DNA of 64,000 nucleotides from Plantago ovata (taxonomy: Eukaryota > Streptophyta > Magnoliopsida > Lamiales > Plantaginaceae): assembly GCA_028274465.1 (NCBI GenBank), contig CM051455.1, forward strand, positions 135,628,096 through 135,692,095, given 5' to 3'. Below are positions 21,626 to 34,911 of the stretch, in pieces; the stretch's first letter is position 1; each line of letters starts with the position of its first letter. Both the position numbers and the translations under genes were made by a program. Below the pieces are notes generated by a model. It did no database searches, was not told the origin of the DNA, and saw only the letters and a list, made by a program, of their open reading frames with translations.

Positions 21626-22099
21626 AGGTGATCAGCATTTACTGCCCGCCTCAAAAGAACAGGGATGTTGCTCCCCAATCCATGAGGAGACTTTGTAGGA
21701 GAAGGCCTAATGAAATAATAATTTTCGTTTTATTTATGTAAATCTCAATTTTCACAAGACGCACGAAATGTTACATTCATCAATCTACCGAGTCTAGGAA
21801 GTAGATGCTTAGATTTGAAAACGTCCGTGGATAGAGTTCAATCGGGTTTATATATCGTTCACAAAACTTTCTATTCGCATTCGAGAACAAAGCAAGACAA
21901 GCACAAATTAACTTAATTCAGAAGTTTGTAATACAAAATTGTAAATAGCAAACGGGAATTCATGTGAAACCTTGCTAAAAACTTAACCTTGTCACATTCA
22001 AGGCTCGAAATACATAAGTTCAGAGCTCCTAAAATGTCTGGTGAACTGGCCGTTTTAACTAACGTAACAAAAGCATAAAGACACAAGAGACTTGAACGC

Positions 22100-23615
22100 T
22101 CAAGGGTCAGCAATGGTGACCTCAACCTCAACACCAGGCTCAATGGTGATCGAAGTAATCTGTTTAACGACATCTGGTGAGCTGAACAAGTCAATCACAC
22201 GCTTGTGAACACGGAGTTCAAACCTGTCAAAAGTGTTTGTACCTGGCAAAAAGAGATTAGTGAGATTTAGGATCACTGTATCAACAAAAATAATTATACA
22301 GAATCCGGTGGATTACTGGATGGTCGAGAAGGATCAGAACAGATGCACGAAAGAAATTCTAGGTATGGAGGTCTACTGGTATAAACTCATAACACTGTGT
22401 AGTGGTTACAGAACAGGAATTTAGAGATACAAATCATGAAAGGAGTAATTTAAAAACCAGCAAAACTACATACAAGAAGGGCTTTCAAGGAGATTGATAA
22501 AAGTTTTTCATGTTTGTTGTGATAAAGAATTCAGAGAGGTTGGTGACAATTAATTTTTCAAACTAACCACTCATTTGCCAGTGGTAGATTTCAAGTCCTA
22601 TGACAATTTAGGTTGAACTACTCTTTAAGAAAAACTTAAAACTAAAAGATCGAAACCGAATATGCTTCGCATTGCTCAAGTTACATATAAGAGAGAGTAC
22701 ATAGTCAGAGTCCATACCTTCACCACATGGAGACTTCCTGGTGGTGATTTTGAGAACCTTGGTTGGCATCCTCACTGGTCCCTTGACCCTGAGCCTTTTG
22801 TCCTTTGCTCCACGAGACAAATCAGAGCATACTGTAACGAAAATTTACATCAATTGAACTTCAATCTAGTTGCACGTATCCAAGCTTAGACAATCATCGG
22901 TACACACAAAACATATTGAAAATATTCATAGCAGAAAAATCATATATTAAGAGCGAGGCAGGATCACTTGTAATCCATGCGATATCAATATAAGGAGCTG
23001 GTTAATTCTAACATAGTTAAACCATGAGTAAGGTCATCAAATGTTCATGATGACAAAACCAATTTCCAAATTCTATAGGATCGAATTCCTCTAACAGCTT
23101 CTTTTGAGACTCTATGTGATGTATGTACATTCGATTACGACAAAGCCGAAACCACAATGGAACATTAATTGAAGAACTACCCATACATGCTGATAGAACA
23201 ACTTCAACATAGAAACTAGATACATTGCGGGAACCTAACTGGAACGAAAATGACTAGAAAAAACAAAACTAGACACCGCACAATCAAAGTTTCAAATCAG
23301 TTTTCGTACAGTTTTTTAATCATACATAACAGACCGAACCGATTGTAGAATTATAAGCTAAAACAGCTACAAATCATAGCTGGATAGACATTCGTATAAA
23401 TCCAAATGAAAACCAAAATCACAGGCAATTGAAGGAACCAAAAATGGAGGAAAACTCAGATTGAAAGCATTCAACAAGCCAGTGATTAGGAAATATACTC
23501 AACCTTTCTCGAGGTTCTTCACGTTCTTCGACGAAAGCGTGATGCGGATCCTGTGAATCTGCTCAGCTGGCTCTTCGAGGCCCAATTTGGCCGGCTTAGG
23601 TGCTGCGTAAGCCAT
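22100..23615 (-). CDS. RPS20: 40S ribosomal protein S20 (uS10)
   Basis: Three coding exons, 23615-23504, 22831-22718 and 22242-22100, are joined by GT-AG introns, both in phase 1, to give 122 residues, the normal plant length. The protein reads [20 protein letters not shown], then [77 protein letters not shown] and ends EVEVTIADP. uS10 sits in the head of the small subunit. A further intron (23720-23631) separates a leader exon from the start codon. The promoter has a telo-box and site II elements like those of RPS13 in this window. No frame damage was seen. Confidence 0.97.
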
Positions 23616-23630
23616 GATTTGATTGCAATT

Positions 23631-23720
23631 CTGTAAACAAACAAGCACACGGTGGTCATTATTTCATTAGTTGTCGTCATGATAGATAGATAGGTGAAAT
23701 TGGTTTATGAAATTAATTAC
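23631..23720 (-). other. 5' UTR intron of RPS20
   Basis: The minus strand reads CCACCG|GTAATTAATT and ends TTTGTTTACAG|AATTGCAATC just before the ATG. Leader introns next to the start codon are common in plant ribosomal protein genes and often raise expression. Confidence 0.75.
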
Positions 23721-23799
23721 CGGTGGCGGTGAGACGGCGGATGGTGCTGAGATGTCAAAAGAAAGCTCAAATCTGCGGCAGTAGAACAGAACTGAGTGA

Positions 23800-23885
23800 T
23801 TAGGGTTTGTGTATTAGTACTATACTAGATGCTGGGTCGAGTTGAGTTGAGTTCGTTAGATTGGGCTTTACAAAATTGAGGCCCA
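23800..23885 (-). promoter_or_regulatory. Telo-box and site II motifs of RPS20
   Basis: The telo-box AAACCCTAA (plus-strand TTAGGGTTT, 23800-23808) lies close to the leader. Site II-type motifs TGGGCT (23862-23867) and GGCCCA (23880-23885) lie upstream. This combination, bound by TCP and telo-box factors, marks plant ribosomal protein promoters. Confidence 0.7.
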
Positions 23886-23952
23886 ACTGTAACCATTGGG
23901 TTAGGCCGTTACGGTGTATACACAGATTTTCATATAAATAAAAAAACAAATT

Positions 23953-24301
23953 GAATGGATAGTAAAGAACACTGGGGGGAAGTCCATAAAAGCGTAGTGC
24001 TTAAAAGTGGCAGAAACAGTCTACTCCTTGTGGCGACATCGCTGTGATGTTATATTTGGACAGAAGCAGATAAATAAAGAGATACATGTACAGATCATAC
24101 AAACTATTAAAGACATAGCTGGTGTGCATAGAAAATTGCAGGAGTTTTGTTTAGGCATGTAGAGTAGTAGATAGGACTAAAAGTCCTTGTTTGTGTTTTG
24201 TAACTAGACTTGGTCTGATATGCTTGCCTGGATCTTAAGATCGGCATTTGTAATTACTGACTTTTGGAAGTAATGAGAAGTATTCGGATTTCCAAAAAAA
24301 A
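23953..24301 (+). mobile_element. Possible retroposed sequence ending in a poly(A) tract
   Basis: A unique stretch with no recognisable coding frame ends in about 14 A residues (24294-24307). AAAAAACAAATT is present on both sides (23941-23952 and 24302-24313), consistent with a target-site duplication, although it is A-rich and so weak evidence. It could be a 3' UTR retrocopy or a LINE tail. Confidence 0.4.
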
Positions 24302-24552
24302 AAAAAACAAATTTTAAAAAAAAGATAATTATACGGGTATGATATAACCTAGGAACCACCCATACGAATAAGATACAAATACAAATAATGGTAAAAATTA
24401 AAATGTAAAAATATGAATACACTGAAAATGTTTTTATTTTATACCCATTATCAAAAGCATCGAACACCAATTAAACAAAGTTAATAAATATTTATCCCAC
24501 AATTATTAAATAACTCAATCCATTATTAATTATGAAAATTTAAGTTTTCATA

Positions 24553-24790
24553 CTCCCTCCCTTCGTTCCCTCTAGAGCTTCATGCTTACTATTCACAAAA
24601 TAATTTTAAAAATAATTGAAAATAGAAAAGCTTTAAAAAAATTTATGAGGGTCACAAACTTGAACTTTAAGTCATTGTGCACATAAAATCACTATTCGTA
24701 AAAAAATTCTTAACATTTTTCTATTTTTAATTATTTTTAAAAATTATTTTGATAAAGTGAAACAGGATGCTTTAGTGGGAATGGAGGGAG
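24553..24790. mobile_element. Stowaway MITE
   Basis: TA (24551-24552 and 24791-24792) flanks CTCCCTCCCTTCGTTCCCTC on the left and the inverted GGGAATGGAGGGAG on the right. The arms remain complementary inward through GAAAAATGTT/AACATTTTTC-type sequence. It is 238 bp, AT-rich and non-coding. A related fragment lies at about 30754-30870. Confidence 0.85.
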
Positions 24791-24792
24791 TA

Positions 24793-26062
24793 CTACAGTT
24801 TCAAAAATAATTTATAATTATAGTTTAGAGGTAATCGTGAGTTAAAATTGAAAATTGTTGAAAAAGAAAAAAGCACAGTTGTTAAGTTATAAAGGGACGT
24901 AGAAATTATATGCATTACAATATGCGATAAATAAAATCAACTTTAAAACAATTCGATACATATTGAAAAATAAACAAACAAAAAAAATGATTGTATAGTC
25001 ACAATTAGATATATACACAAAATTTGCAATCCAAGCCTGAAAATCACGAATATGACCAAAAATCTGGTTTAACGACGGATGTCATCCATCGTTATACGGA
25101 AGCGATCCGTCGCTACAGCCCACCAGCGACGGATGGTCCGCTAAATAGGACGTCGCGAAAAGTAGTGTCGCTATATCCCTCCAGTTTACTTTTTCCCTCG
25201 GGCCAGGCAACCACTTATAAATCAGTTTTACATAAAATTTGTCACTTGAATATATATTTCATAATCCAAGAACAAGTAGTGGGGGTACATAATTTTAGGA
25301 TGTACTTTTGTAGTAATTTTGCTAAAAGTTCAAAAAAATTTAATATTAATCAAAAGTGATGGGTATTTGTTATTTTAGTCTACATTTTAAAGTCATACTA
25401 TAGTGTTTGATAAATTCCATTAAAGCACTAATTTTTAATTTAAAAATAATTACTAAAAGCAGGTAGAATTCCAAACTGCTAAAAGCAGGTAGAATTACGA
25501 ACTACTAAGAGCATGTAGAAGCACCATGCTTATGAGTTTCTAACAGTTATCTGATTTTTTCAGGAGAAGTTGCAACAAGTTGTAAAATAAAACACTAAAA
25601 AACAAACTTTACTACTCCAAAATAACAAAAGTGCTTTTTTAAGCATTTGTAGACAGTCAATAGATGTATGTGAATAGTGAGCAGCATATGCCCAAGAGAA
25701 CCGGCAACATAAAATATTCACTATTAACATACATCTAATCTGGGCATAAGTATTTCATGATCAATTATTGCACAATTGGATCAAGAATCCAGGCTACTAA
25801 GATATTACGACAAGCATCTATGCCAGAATATCTAGTATAAGCTAGGGAGCTAACATGATTTTTCAGAATTCACGCATGTTAAAATATAAAGAAACATGAG
25901 CAAAAATGTGACAAATCTGGTATTCAACTTGTAAGTAAAATATTTGTCTATTCAAAGACACTCAAAAACAAATCCAGGCCAAATACAATGGCAATACGGA
26001 ATAAGAACACTAATTTATCTTCACTGCTCTTCAAAAAAAGGCCAGGCGAGATCGCCCGTAAC
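24793..26062. other. Intergenic DNA with a GACGGAT hairpin
   Basis: At 25074-25160 the motifs GACGGATG and ATCCGTCGC alternate. One pair forms a hairpin (ATCCGTCGCT at 25105-25114, AGCGACGGAT at 25125-25134). Similar GACGGA arrays occur in subterminal regions of plant CACTA-like elements, but no CACTA ends were seen. The remainder is AT-rich without genes. Confidence 0.45.
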
Positions 26063-27983
<1,921 letters not shown>

Positions 27984-28062
27984 AGTGGCGGTGGAGGTTG
28001 CGCAGCTCGGTGATGATTGCTGATGAATGAAGTGTACAAACCCTAAAAGTGGCTGATGCGGA

Positions 28063-28152
28063 TTAGGGTTTTATTACTCTGTCAAGGACTGTCCAGTCCA
28101 ATGGGTTTTCATGAGCTGGACCAAGACCAATTGTAGTGGGCAAGGAGGCCCA
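28063..28152 (-). promoter_or_regulatory. Telo-box and site II motifs of RPS13
   Basis: The telo-box AAACCCTAA (plus-strand TTAGGGTTT, 28063-28071) lies near the leader. TGGGCA (28137-28142) and GGCCCA (28147-28152) lie upstream, matching the arrangement seen at RPS20. Confidence 0.7.
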
Positions 28153-28979
28153 GATACACACACAATTTGACCCGAATTTTCCATTTAGCTGCTACAGTTC
28201 TCGTTTTAAGTCTCTCCATAGTATATATTTGTGTTACATGCGTATAAATCGTATGTTTGCTACATATACGACTTGTTGGAATTTTTCTATTTCAAAATAT
28301 ATTTTTATTAAATTTTACCAAAATCTAAAAATACTAGTCTATCAAATTTAGACATGGTATTACAAATATTTTTCCATCTTCTGGTTTGTTAAGTTTTTAA
28401 TCCTATACTTATTAATGTTGTCCGGTTTGTTATATAAAGAACCAAAAATCTTGTTTTAGTCTCTTTAGAGGCTTTTGACTCAAGTTAAATTCTTGTCACC
28501 ATTTTCTGTAAGAGGCATTATGTTTTTTGGTTAGTTGAGGAATAGAACGGATGAATTTATCTAAAAGAAAAACCCTTCTTAAACACACTTGTTGTTGTTT
28601 AGTTTTCTTGACAAATCTGCAAATCCACCACATTGATATATAAGATGTTAAGTTAATTAATTTCTGATTGAAACGGAACCACAAAAATACGCAAAACAAA
28701 CCAAGAAAATTAACAGATATCGGAATTAAACAACGCAAGGATAGAAGAAGAGATCGGTTAGCTTCTTGTTGCTAAAACTTAAAGTCTTAAATTGAACTTC
28801 TCAACTTCAATATAATGTATGATCGGAATAAATTGAATAATATCATCAATTACACGAAAACATTGAATAAAAATACAATTCCGAACAAGTTCCAAACGAA
28901 CCAAAAACGCAAACTAAAACAGAACAAAATTAGTTTACATAGTATAATGATAGGCCGGGCAGATGATCGATCATAATCT
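28153..28979. other. Intergenic DNA, no gene seen
   Basis: AT-rich, with short non-conserved frames only. 28700-28979 may be the 3' UTR of the small minus-strand frame that ends at 28980. Confidence 0.5.
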
Positions 28980-29240
28980 TCATCCTCTTCTTTGCTTTTT
29001 CCTACCACGATCTGCATCAACCTCTAGATCGTCTTCTTCGTAAATGTTGTCGTCATCTTCGTCCTTGAGCTTGAGATCCACATACTTGGCCAAGTACTCT
29101 TTCACAAATTCTTCATAGGCCGCCTTGTCGTCAACATCTTCTTGTTTCTTGGTGTGATCTTCGGGATGGATCGGAAAGGGATGCTGCTGCAGGTACAACT
29201 GATGAGGGTGAAACCAGGATCCTTGTGCTTGAGAAGCCAT
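28980..29240 (-). CDS. Hypothetical small acidic protein, 86 residues
   Basis: A single open frame with an ATG in a reasonable context (GCAATGGC) and a TATA-like TATTTAAA about 107 bases upstream (29347-29354). The N-terminal half is rich in His, Gln and Pro (WFHPHQLYLQQHPFPIHPED). The middle is a charged segment likely to be helical (AAYEEFVKEYLAKYVDLKLK). Then comes an acidic run (DEDDDNIYEEDDLEVD) and a basic tail RGRKKQRRG that could act as a nuclear localisation signal. No family was recognised. The acid-then-base layout suggests a small nuclear or nucleic-acid-associated protein, but that is inference. Confidence 0.5.
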   Translation of the reverse strand: MASQAQGSWFHPHQLYLQQHPFPIHPEDHTKKQEDVDDKAAYEEFVKEYLAKYVDLKLKDEDDDNIYEEDDLEVDADRGRKKQRRG

Positions 29241-29476
29241 TGCAATTCAGTAGCTAGCTAGAGAGATTTTTATTTTATTTCTTGAACTAGTCACAACTCA
29301 CAAATTAAACGTATAATTAAGACTGATGAACTAGGGTTTCAGATTGTTTAAATACTGAAGTAGTAATAGTACGTACATTCATCACACGTAGAACTTACCT
29401 TACACGCTACTTAATTAGCTTGACATGTACGGAGCGGACCAACATTCCATGTAACTTACCATATATTTGTAGACTA

Positions 29477-30580
29477 CAGTAAACCTCTATAAATTAATAT
29501 TGTTGGGACTAGAGAATTTTATTAATTTAGTGAGATATTATTTAATCGATAAATTAATAATTTATTAATTTAAAGAGGTTTTAACGTGTATGTTCGTTGG
29601 TTGGATACACAAATGTGTGGTCGAAAAATTCTCTTGATAGTGGATAATTGTCCCGACCATTCAAGCAATATCCAAGGATTACAAAATATAGAGTCGTTCT
29701 TTGTACCATCGAACATGACTTCAAAAATCCAACCATTTGATGTTGGGATCATAATAGAAATGTACTATCACAAAAGATTTTACAAAAAGATTTAGGAAGG
29801 CTATGAGTTGGACATTTCTTTCCCTAGAAAAGATTAATATTTTAGATGTTATCAATCTGACCATCTCATCTTGGACAATGAATGTGTAACAAGAGACCAT
29901 AGCAAATTGCTTTCAACATTGCAAAATTTGTTCGGCTCATCAAACTGGCTCAAAGTGGTTTAAATGATACAAATTCTGGAGAAGACATTTGTGAGCTTAA
30001 GAACTTGATCACTTGTATGCATTACCGACACAAAATGAATGTGAATCACTTGCTAGATTTTTCTAGTGAAAGCAATGAATGCTATGAAGTTCAAATCATT
30101 GAAGAAATAGTGGTGAATACCATTCAAAATCATGTAGACGATGAAGCCGAGGATGATTCAATTCTTTTTGAACCAGTCACTCAAAATGAAGCATTGCAAG
30201 CGACAACAACTCTTCAGAAGTTTTTGTTGCAGTACGAGAAGACAACACCACAACTTTTAAGTGCAATTGAGAGATTTAGAGATGAATTCAATATAGATTT
30301 GAAGTTCAACAAAAAATAAGTGACTATAGATTCATTTTTTACTAAAGAGTCTTAGCATTTTCAAGTGTATAACACACATGCATACACAGATATATATGTA
30401 ATATTTTAGTAATTATTAATTTATCGTTTTGTTGGGACTAAGAAAGATTTCAAAACATTATTATCTTATTATTTTATTGATTGGGGTCCAAATTTGTAAT
30501 GGTCCCAAGTTGGAACAGAACAAATTATTAGTTTTACCGAGTTTATTAATTTATCGAGTATTTTTACGGAGGTTTTACTG
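29477..30580 (+). mobile_element. Pogo-type element (Emigrant/Lemi1-like) with transposase remnants
   Basis: The ends are CAGTAAACCTCTATAAATTA on the left and, reverse-complemented from the right, CAGTAAAACCTCCGTAAAAA, each bordered by TA (29475-29476 and 30581-30582). This is the terminal signature of plant Emigrant MITEs and their pogo-like source Lemi1. The 1.1-kb interior retains transposase pieces, so it is larger than a typical Emigrant MITE. Parts of the transposase, including its DNA-binding N terminus, are missing. Confidence 0.85.
29586..30319 (+). pseudogene. Pogo/Lemi1-like DDE transposase remnant
   Basis: 29586-29795 encodes part of a DDE superfamily endonuclease: RKILLIVDNCPDHSS, with a catalytic-type Asp in VDNCPDH, then FFVPSNMTSKIQPFDVGII, the stretch leading to the third acidic residue. 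A stop and frame break follow. 30005-30319 encodes a 104-residue C-terminal tail (DEAEDDSILFEPVTQNEALQ) like those after pogo transposases. The N-terminal helix-turn-helix domain and first catalytic Asp are absent, so it cannot be active. Confidence 0.8.
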
Positions 30581-30753
30581 TATTACCCTTTTAAGAAGGT
30601 GACACGAATTGAATTTAATGAATCTGAAATAAATTAAATTTATAGGGAGTATAAAACAAAACCAAGATAAAATGTGATTCAATCAAATTAAAACGATTAA
30701 ACTATAGTTCTATTTTGAATGATTTTCCATGCGCAACTCAAGTAATTTTTTTT

Positions 30754-30870
30754 TAGGGTGACAAAGTTGAACTTCAAGTCATTGTGCACATAAAATCACC
30801 ATTCATAAAAAAATTCTTAATCTTTTTCTATTTTTAATTAGTTTTTTAAAATTATTATGATAACATGAAC
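30754..30870 (+). repeat. Fragment related to the Stowaway MITE at 24553-24790
   Basis: AAGTCATTGTGCACATAAAATCACxATTC and the following AT-rich arm match 24630-24760 closely, with no second arm. It is a truncated relative of the same MITE family. Confidence 0.7.
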
Positions 30871-30955
30871 GTTGGACATATTTTTTAAATTTATACTTTC
30901 TAAGAAAAATTAGTATAACAGTTATATATTAAGATCATTACAAAGCTTAACAATT

Positions 30956-31028
30956 GTTGCTGTGGTGTAGTGGTTATCACGTTAGTCTTACACACTAAAG
31001 GTCTCCAGTTCGATCCTGGGCAGCAACA
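30956..31028 (+). tRNA. tRNA-Val (anticodon UAC)
   Basis: A 73-base cloverleaf. The acceptor stem GTTGCTG pairs with CAGCAAC (31021-31027), followed by discriminator A. The D arm is GTGTAGTGGTTATCAC. The anticodon stem TTAGT/ACTAA encloses the loop CTTACAC with anticodon TAC. The T arm is TCCAG-TTCGATC-CTGGG. No intron. The A and B boxes are internal, and a TTTT run follows within about 25 bases. It decodes GUA valine codons. Confidence 0.93.
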
Positions 31029-31660
31029 AAATACCATTTGTATTGGTATTTTCAAAAACCTCTTTTCCCCTACCCAGCAAAATGTTTTGCGTCTTACTGG
31101 CACACTTATCGTAAGTTGTAACTGTTTTTCGCCCTATTTCCTATACCTCTGGGCAACAAACAAAATGTTACACACGGTTCTTTCTTCTTTCAATATAGTT
31201 TCACACTCTCACTCACATTTTATGCAACTTTAAACTCGATCTTAGCATCTGAAGTGTTTCCTCTCCGGTCTTTTCTCGACATCAATTTAATTACTCATCC
31301 AATTCACATTTTCTGCGACTTAAAATCCAATCTTCCTAACATGATTACCTACTCGATCACAATTTATGTATTTTCAATATCGTTCTTCATACGTTTTAAT
31401 CACTAAATCACATCTAACGTACAACTTTTGTACTAACAACAACACGAGCTTAATAGAGCATATAAAATTTCGTACAAAATATATGATATCATTAATAATT
31501 AAATCACATTTTGTGCGACCTTTCTAAACTAATAACAACGTCAACTCAATTGAGAATATGCTAGACGTCACACAAAATGTTCTACTATACAATTACACAT
31601 GCATATTAAACTCAATCTTCTCGTTAAAAACTGAGATCCAAATTTAAATATCTCATGCAA
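31029..31660. repeat. Degenerate CACATTTTxTGCGACTTxAA repeat stretch
   Basis: Related segments such as CACATTTTATGCAACTTTAAAC, CACATTTTCTGCGACTTAAAA and CACATTTTGTGCGACC recur at irregular spacing between the tRNA and the DUF1442 gene. No gene was seen. Confidence 0.45.
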
Positions 31661-31663
31661 AAC

Positions 31664-32537
31664 TTAGGCTTGTAACTTTCTTCTCCCAACTCTAAAGACA
31701 TGTTCTTCACCCGTGTGTTTATCTACCTTAGTGACCCATCGGCTCGTCGTTTTACTTTTACCTGACCTTGCCATGCCACTCACTAGCAACCCTGTCCCTA
31801 TAGGCACCAAATGGAAATCGAATCCGGATGAAGTTCCCATCGAATAAGCATTGTACCCCAAAACCAACCTTTTCGCGACGCTTTTAGCTGCTTGGAGTAT
31901 TCCATCACTACCATTAAGCCTACAATCCACCACAATGCAATCTGCTTCTCTATACTCACCTCCAATCAACTCATTTGCATCCCCAATCACAAACTCAACG
32001 TACATTTCCCTCTCTTTCATAAACCGTTTCGACTTTTGCAACTCCTTCGCGCTACCAAGAATGCATACAACTTTTCCGCCTGTTTGATAAGCCGCGGCTA
32101 CCAGGGCTAGGGTGGTGGAGTCTGTTGCATCAGCACACGCCTGGACTAGTAATCGCGCGTTTGTTCCAGCAGCTAGTGCCGAGATGAACTCGGACGCATT
32201 TGGTTCATTTTCTCCTTGTCCCTGCACAAATAGTGATTAAAAGAAGACCGTTAGTGGTGGAGTCAGGAATAGAATTCAACCTGTGACTAGGTAACTATTA
32301 GGCTCTGTTTGATTCGGCTAGAAAATTTAAACTGAAATGAAATAAATAAATCTAAACTGAACTGGCGGTGATTTTTTAAGTTGAATCGGACGAATTCCTA
32401 CCCAGTATACACCATGTCATGATTGATTTGTGATCTATCATTCTAATGTTATGAGATGTACAAAATTTTGAGATACTTACCATGTTTATGGCTTGAAGAT
32501 AGGCATTAGTAGCGTTTTCTGCGGACCAATGAGTCAT
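31664..32537 (-). CDS. DUF1442 family protein (S-adenosylmethionine-methyltransferase-like fold)
   Basis: Two exons, 32537-32481 and 32221-31664, are joined by a phase-0 GT-AG intron, giving 204 residues. The start MTHWSAENATNAYLQAINM is typical of plant DUF1442 proteins. It is followed by SEFISALAAGTNARLLVQAC, TTLALVAAAYQTGGKVVCIL (a Rossmann-like nucleotide-binding region), YVEFVIGDA, ADCIVVDCR and FHLVPIGTGLLVSGM. The family looks methyltransferase-like, but its activity is not established. The C terminus is basic (RVGRRKLQA). A TATA-like TATATATA lies about 72-80 bases upstream of the ATG. Confidence 0.92.
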
Positions 32538-32968
32538 TTTTTACTTCAAAGTTTTAGACTTTAGTAGTGTGATGAGAAGTTTGATTTGAATGGATTTTGG
32601 TTCTTGAATATATATAGTGAAAAGTGTGAGGGAAAAGGACAAAAGGATACGTGTAATAGTTTGAGAAGGAAAAATTGGAGTTATTTAAGATTCTAGATAA
32701 GTGCTTAAACTGAGCTGATTGTTTACTCTAAATGCGTGTTAAGTTGTGAGATTACTTTATGGGATTTATACATGATGATGGAACGTCCACGGAATATTCA
32801 AATATTGTGGTACTAAAAGGAAGAACCGATTTTGTCCCTTTTGTTTTAAACACTAGGAAACTCCACAAGAAGACATCATTGTTTTCAGTACATAGTTACA
32901 TGTAAATTGCTCCTTGCAATCGAATTTTTCAGTATTAGTTTGATTTAGACTCAACTAAAATTATTTGT

Positions 32969-33832
32969 TGGAAAAATTACAGATTGGTGATACCTCGAGA
33001 GTTATTATCAAATTAGTTAGTGTAATCTAAGTACTTTCTTACAATTTAGTTAATTTTTTTTTTTAAATTGGTGTGATTCTATTAATTTTAGTATTAATTA
33101 GGTTAACTAAAATTCCTATTTTTTCTCCCATTAACAACGCTCCTTGTCAATCAGTAAAATACTGATTAATATGTCAAGCATCTTTATTAAATAACCCACC
33201 GTTTCATATTCATCAAACTCAGTTTTTTTTTTTAAAAGATGCTTGGGCTTAATACTCATAAGATGCTTGTTTAGATTAGATGCTTGATCAATTGGGGTAT
33301 TTTTCTACAAACAAAGTCTTTGAAGGGGTTGGGGTCGGATGCTTTAATTAATTGGGGATGCTTGGATTAATCAAGATGTCTTAATATACAGAAAGGTTGG
33401 AACGACTAATAACCAAGAAACTTGAGTAGACAAAGTACCGGAAAGAAAGAATTGAAAGATGCTTGATAAATAATCAAAAATCTTAAATATAATACACAAA
33501 ATATTGGAACAACAAAGAAAAAAATTGCTTCATAAATAATCATAATCATGAAGCTACACAAAAATATTGGAACGGCAAGAATGGAAAAAAATGGACGACT
33601 AATAATAATCTAATAATATACATAATAATTTAATATTTAGATACATTTAAAAATCTAACCATGTAACTAATTAACTAAATATTAGGAATATATTATTATT
33701 TATTAATTGAGTTTCTCTAATTAGGTAAGGTTAATTTAGTCCAAATATATATATAGACACTAATTTGTAGTAAATTTTCCATGTATCACTAATTTGATAG
33801 GAACAGGAACATCACTAATTTGTAATTAACCC
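32969..33832. mobile_element. Mutator-type non-autonomous element
   Basis: Inverted ends of about 50 bases: the left begins GGAAAAATTACAGATTGGTG and includes TATCAAATTAGT; the right, reverse-complemented, begins GGGTTAATTACAAATTAGTG and includes CTATCAAATTAGTG. TTATTTGT is present on both sides (32961-32968 and 33833-33840). GGGTTAATTAC-type ends are common in plant Mutator-like MITEs, which usually make 9-base duplications; the visible one is 8, so hAT is a possible alternative. No coding frame. Confidence 0.65.
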
Positions 33833-33840
33833 TTATTTGT

Positions 33841-34911
33841 ATTATAAGTTAATTTAATTGAATTAAACTCATCTAAACCGTAGTGTTTTTCAAATAAAAT
33901 GAACCTAGCTAGTCTTAGGCTCAATTCTTGCATAATTAAAAGATGAGGCGCCGTTGAATCCATTTGAAAAAAGAAATCAAATATTCAGCTCATTCCGATT
34001 CGTTTCAATTTTTTTTCTACTTGAAATTAATTATATAAACAAGCTCAATTCAAATTTATTCGGATGAATTAAATAAGATCTAAATCGAATGAGAATTGGT
34101 ACGCATATCACCAAAGTTGATGTTTCTCAAAACTACATACTACTATACTATGTGTTGCAACTTTAAAATCTCACATCGTTTGATATAGAATTCTAAACTG
34201 TTTTTATATCGACTGTATAATCTTATCCCATACAGTTAACTAAGTGTGTAGTGTACCATTAGTTATTTATCTACCACAAGTTCTAAGATAATTTGTAGAG
34301 CGACAACAAAAACTCTTGATGTTATGAAGTAAAGATTGGATCTCTGAGGATAACTGGAGCAAACGAACAGAGAAGAATTAACCCCATGTATGATTTGTTG
34401 TCTTGTCTGGCTACAAAAATATAGTGTACACGAACATGTTTCTCATATTCATTCGACACTTTGTCTCCATTTTTGTTATTTACACGAACTCATTGAATGT
34501 CAAGTACTTTGATGGGAGATACAAGTACTCTACAAGTCATGGTCCAATATAGTTTGTGTAACTCTAGCAAGCAACATATCGGTATGGGTCATGTAGTTTA
34601 TCTACTGGTTCATGTATGCATCCATTTAAGGAGATGAGTTCATGTGAATCTAGTTCATCCAGACCTTGGTCCAAACTCTTATCTAGATCCAAACACTTTA
34701 AAGACTACTCTCAACTGTACGTGTGCTGTAACTTTGTTTCCAACCAATAAATTAACGGGTTGTTTCTAGTAACAAATCAATAGTGACATTCCAACGTGGG
34801 GTGCATGGGGCTGCGGGGATAACTAGACCGGATTGCCTTCGACAAAATAGTGGTAGATGACTTTACATAAAAATTATTACTTGTTAGTTGATAACTACCC
34901 TTCTCCAAGCA
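33841..34911. other. Intergenic DNA, no gene seen
   Basis: AT-rich. Possible old LTR-like debris (CTCACATCGTTTGATATAG near 34171) was noted, but no matching partner was found. Confidence 0.45.

Noticed and set aside
29586..30319. Host gene with two exons
   Set aside because: The encoded DDE motif and the surrounding CAGTAAA termini show it is a transposase remnant; no splice sites join the pieces.
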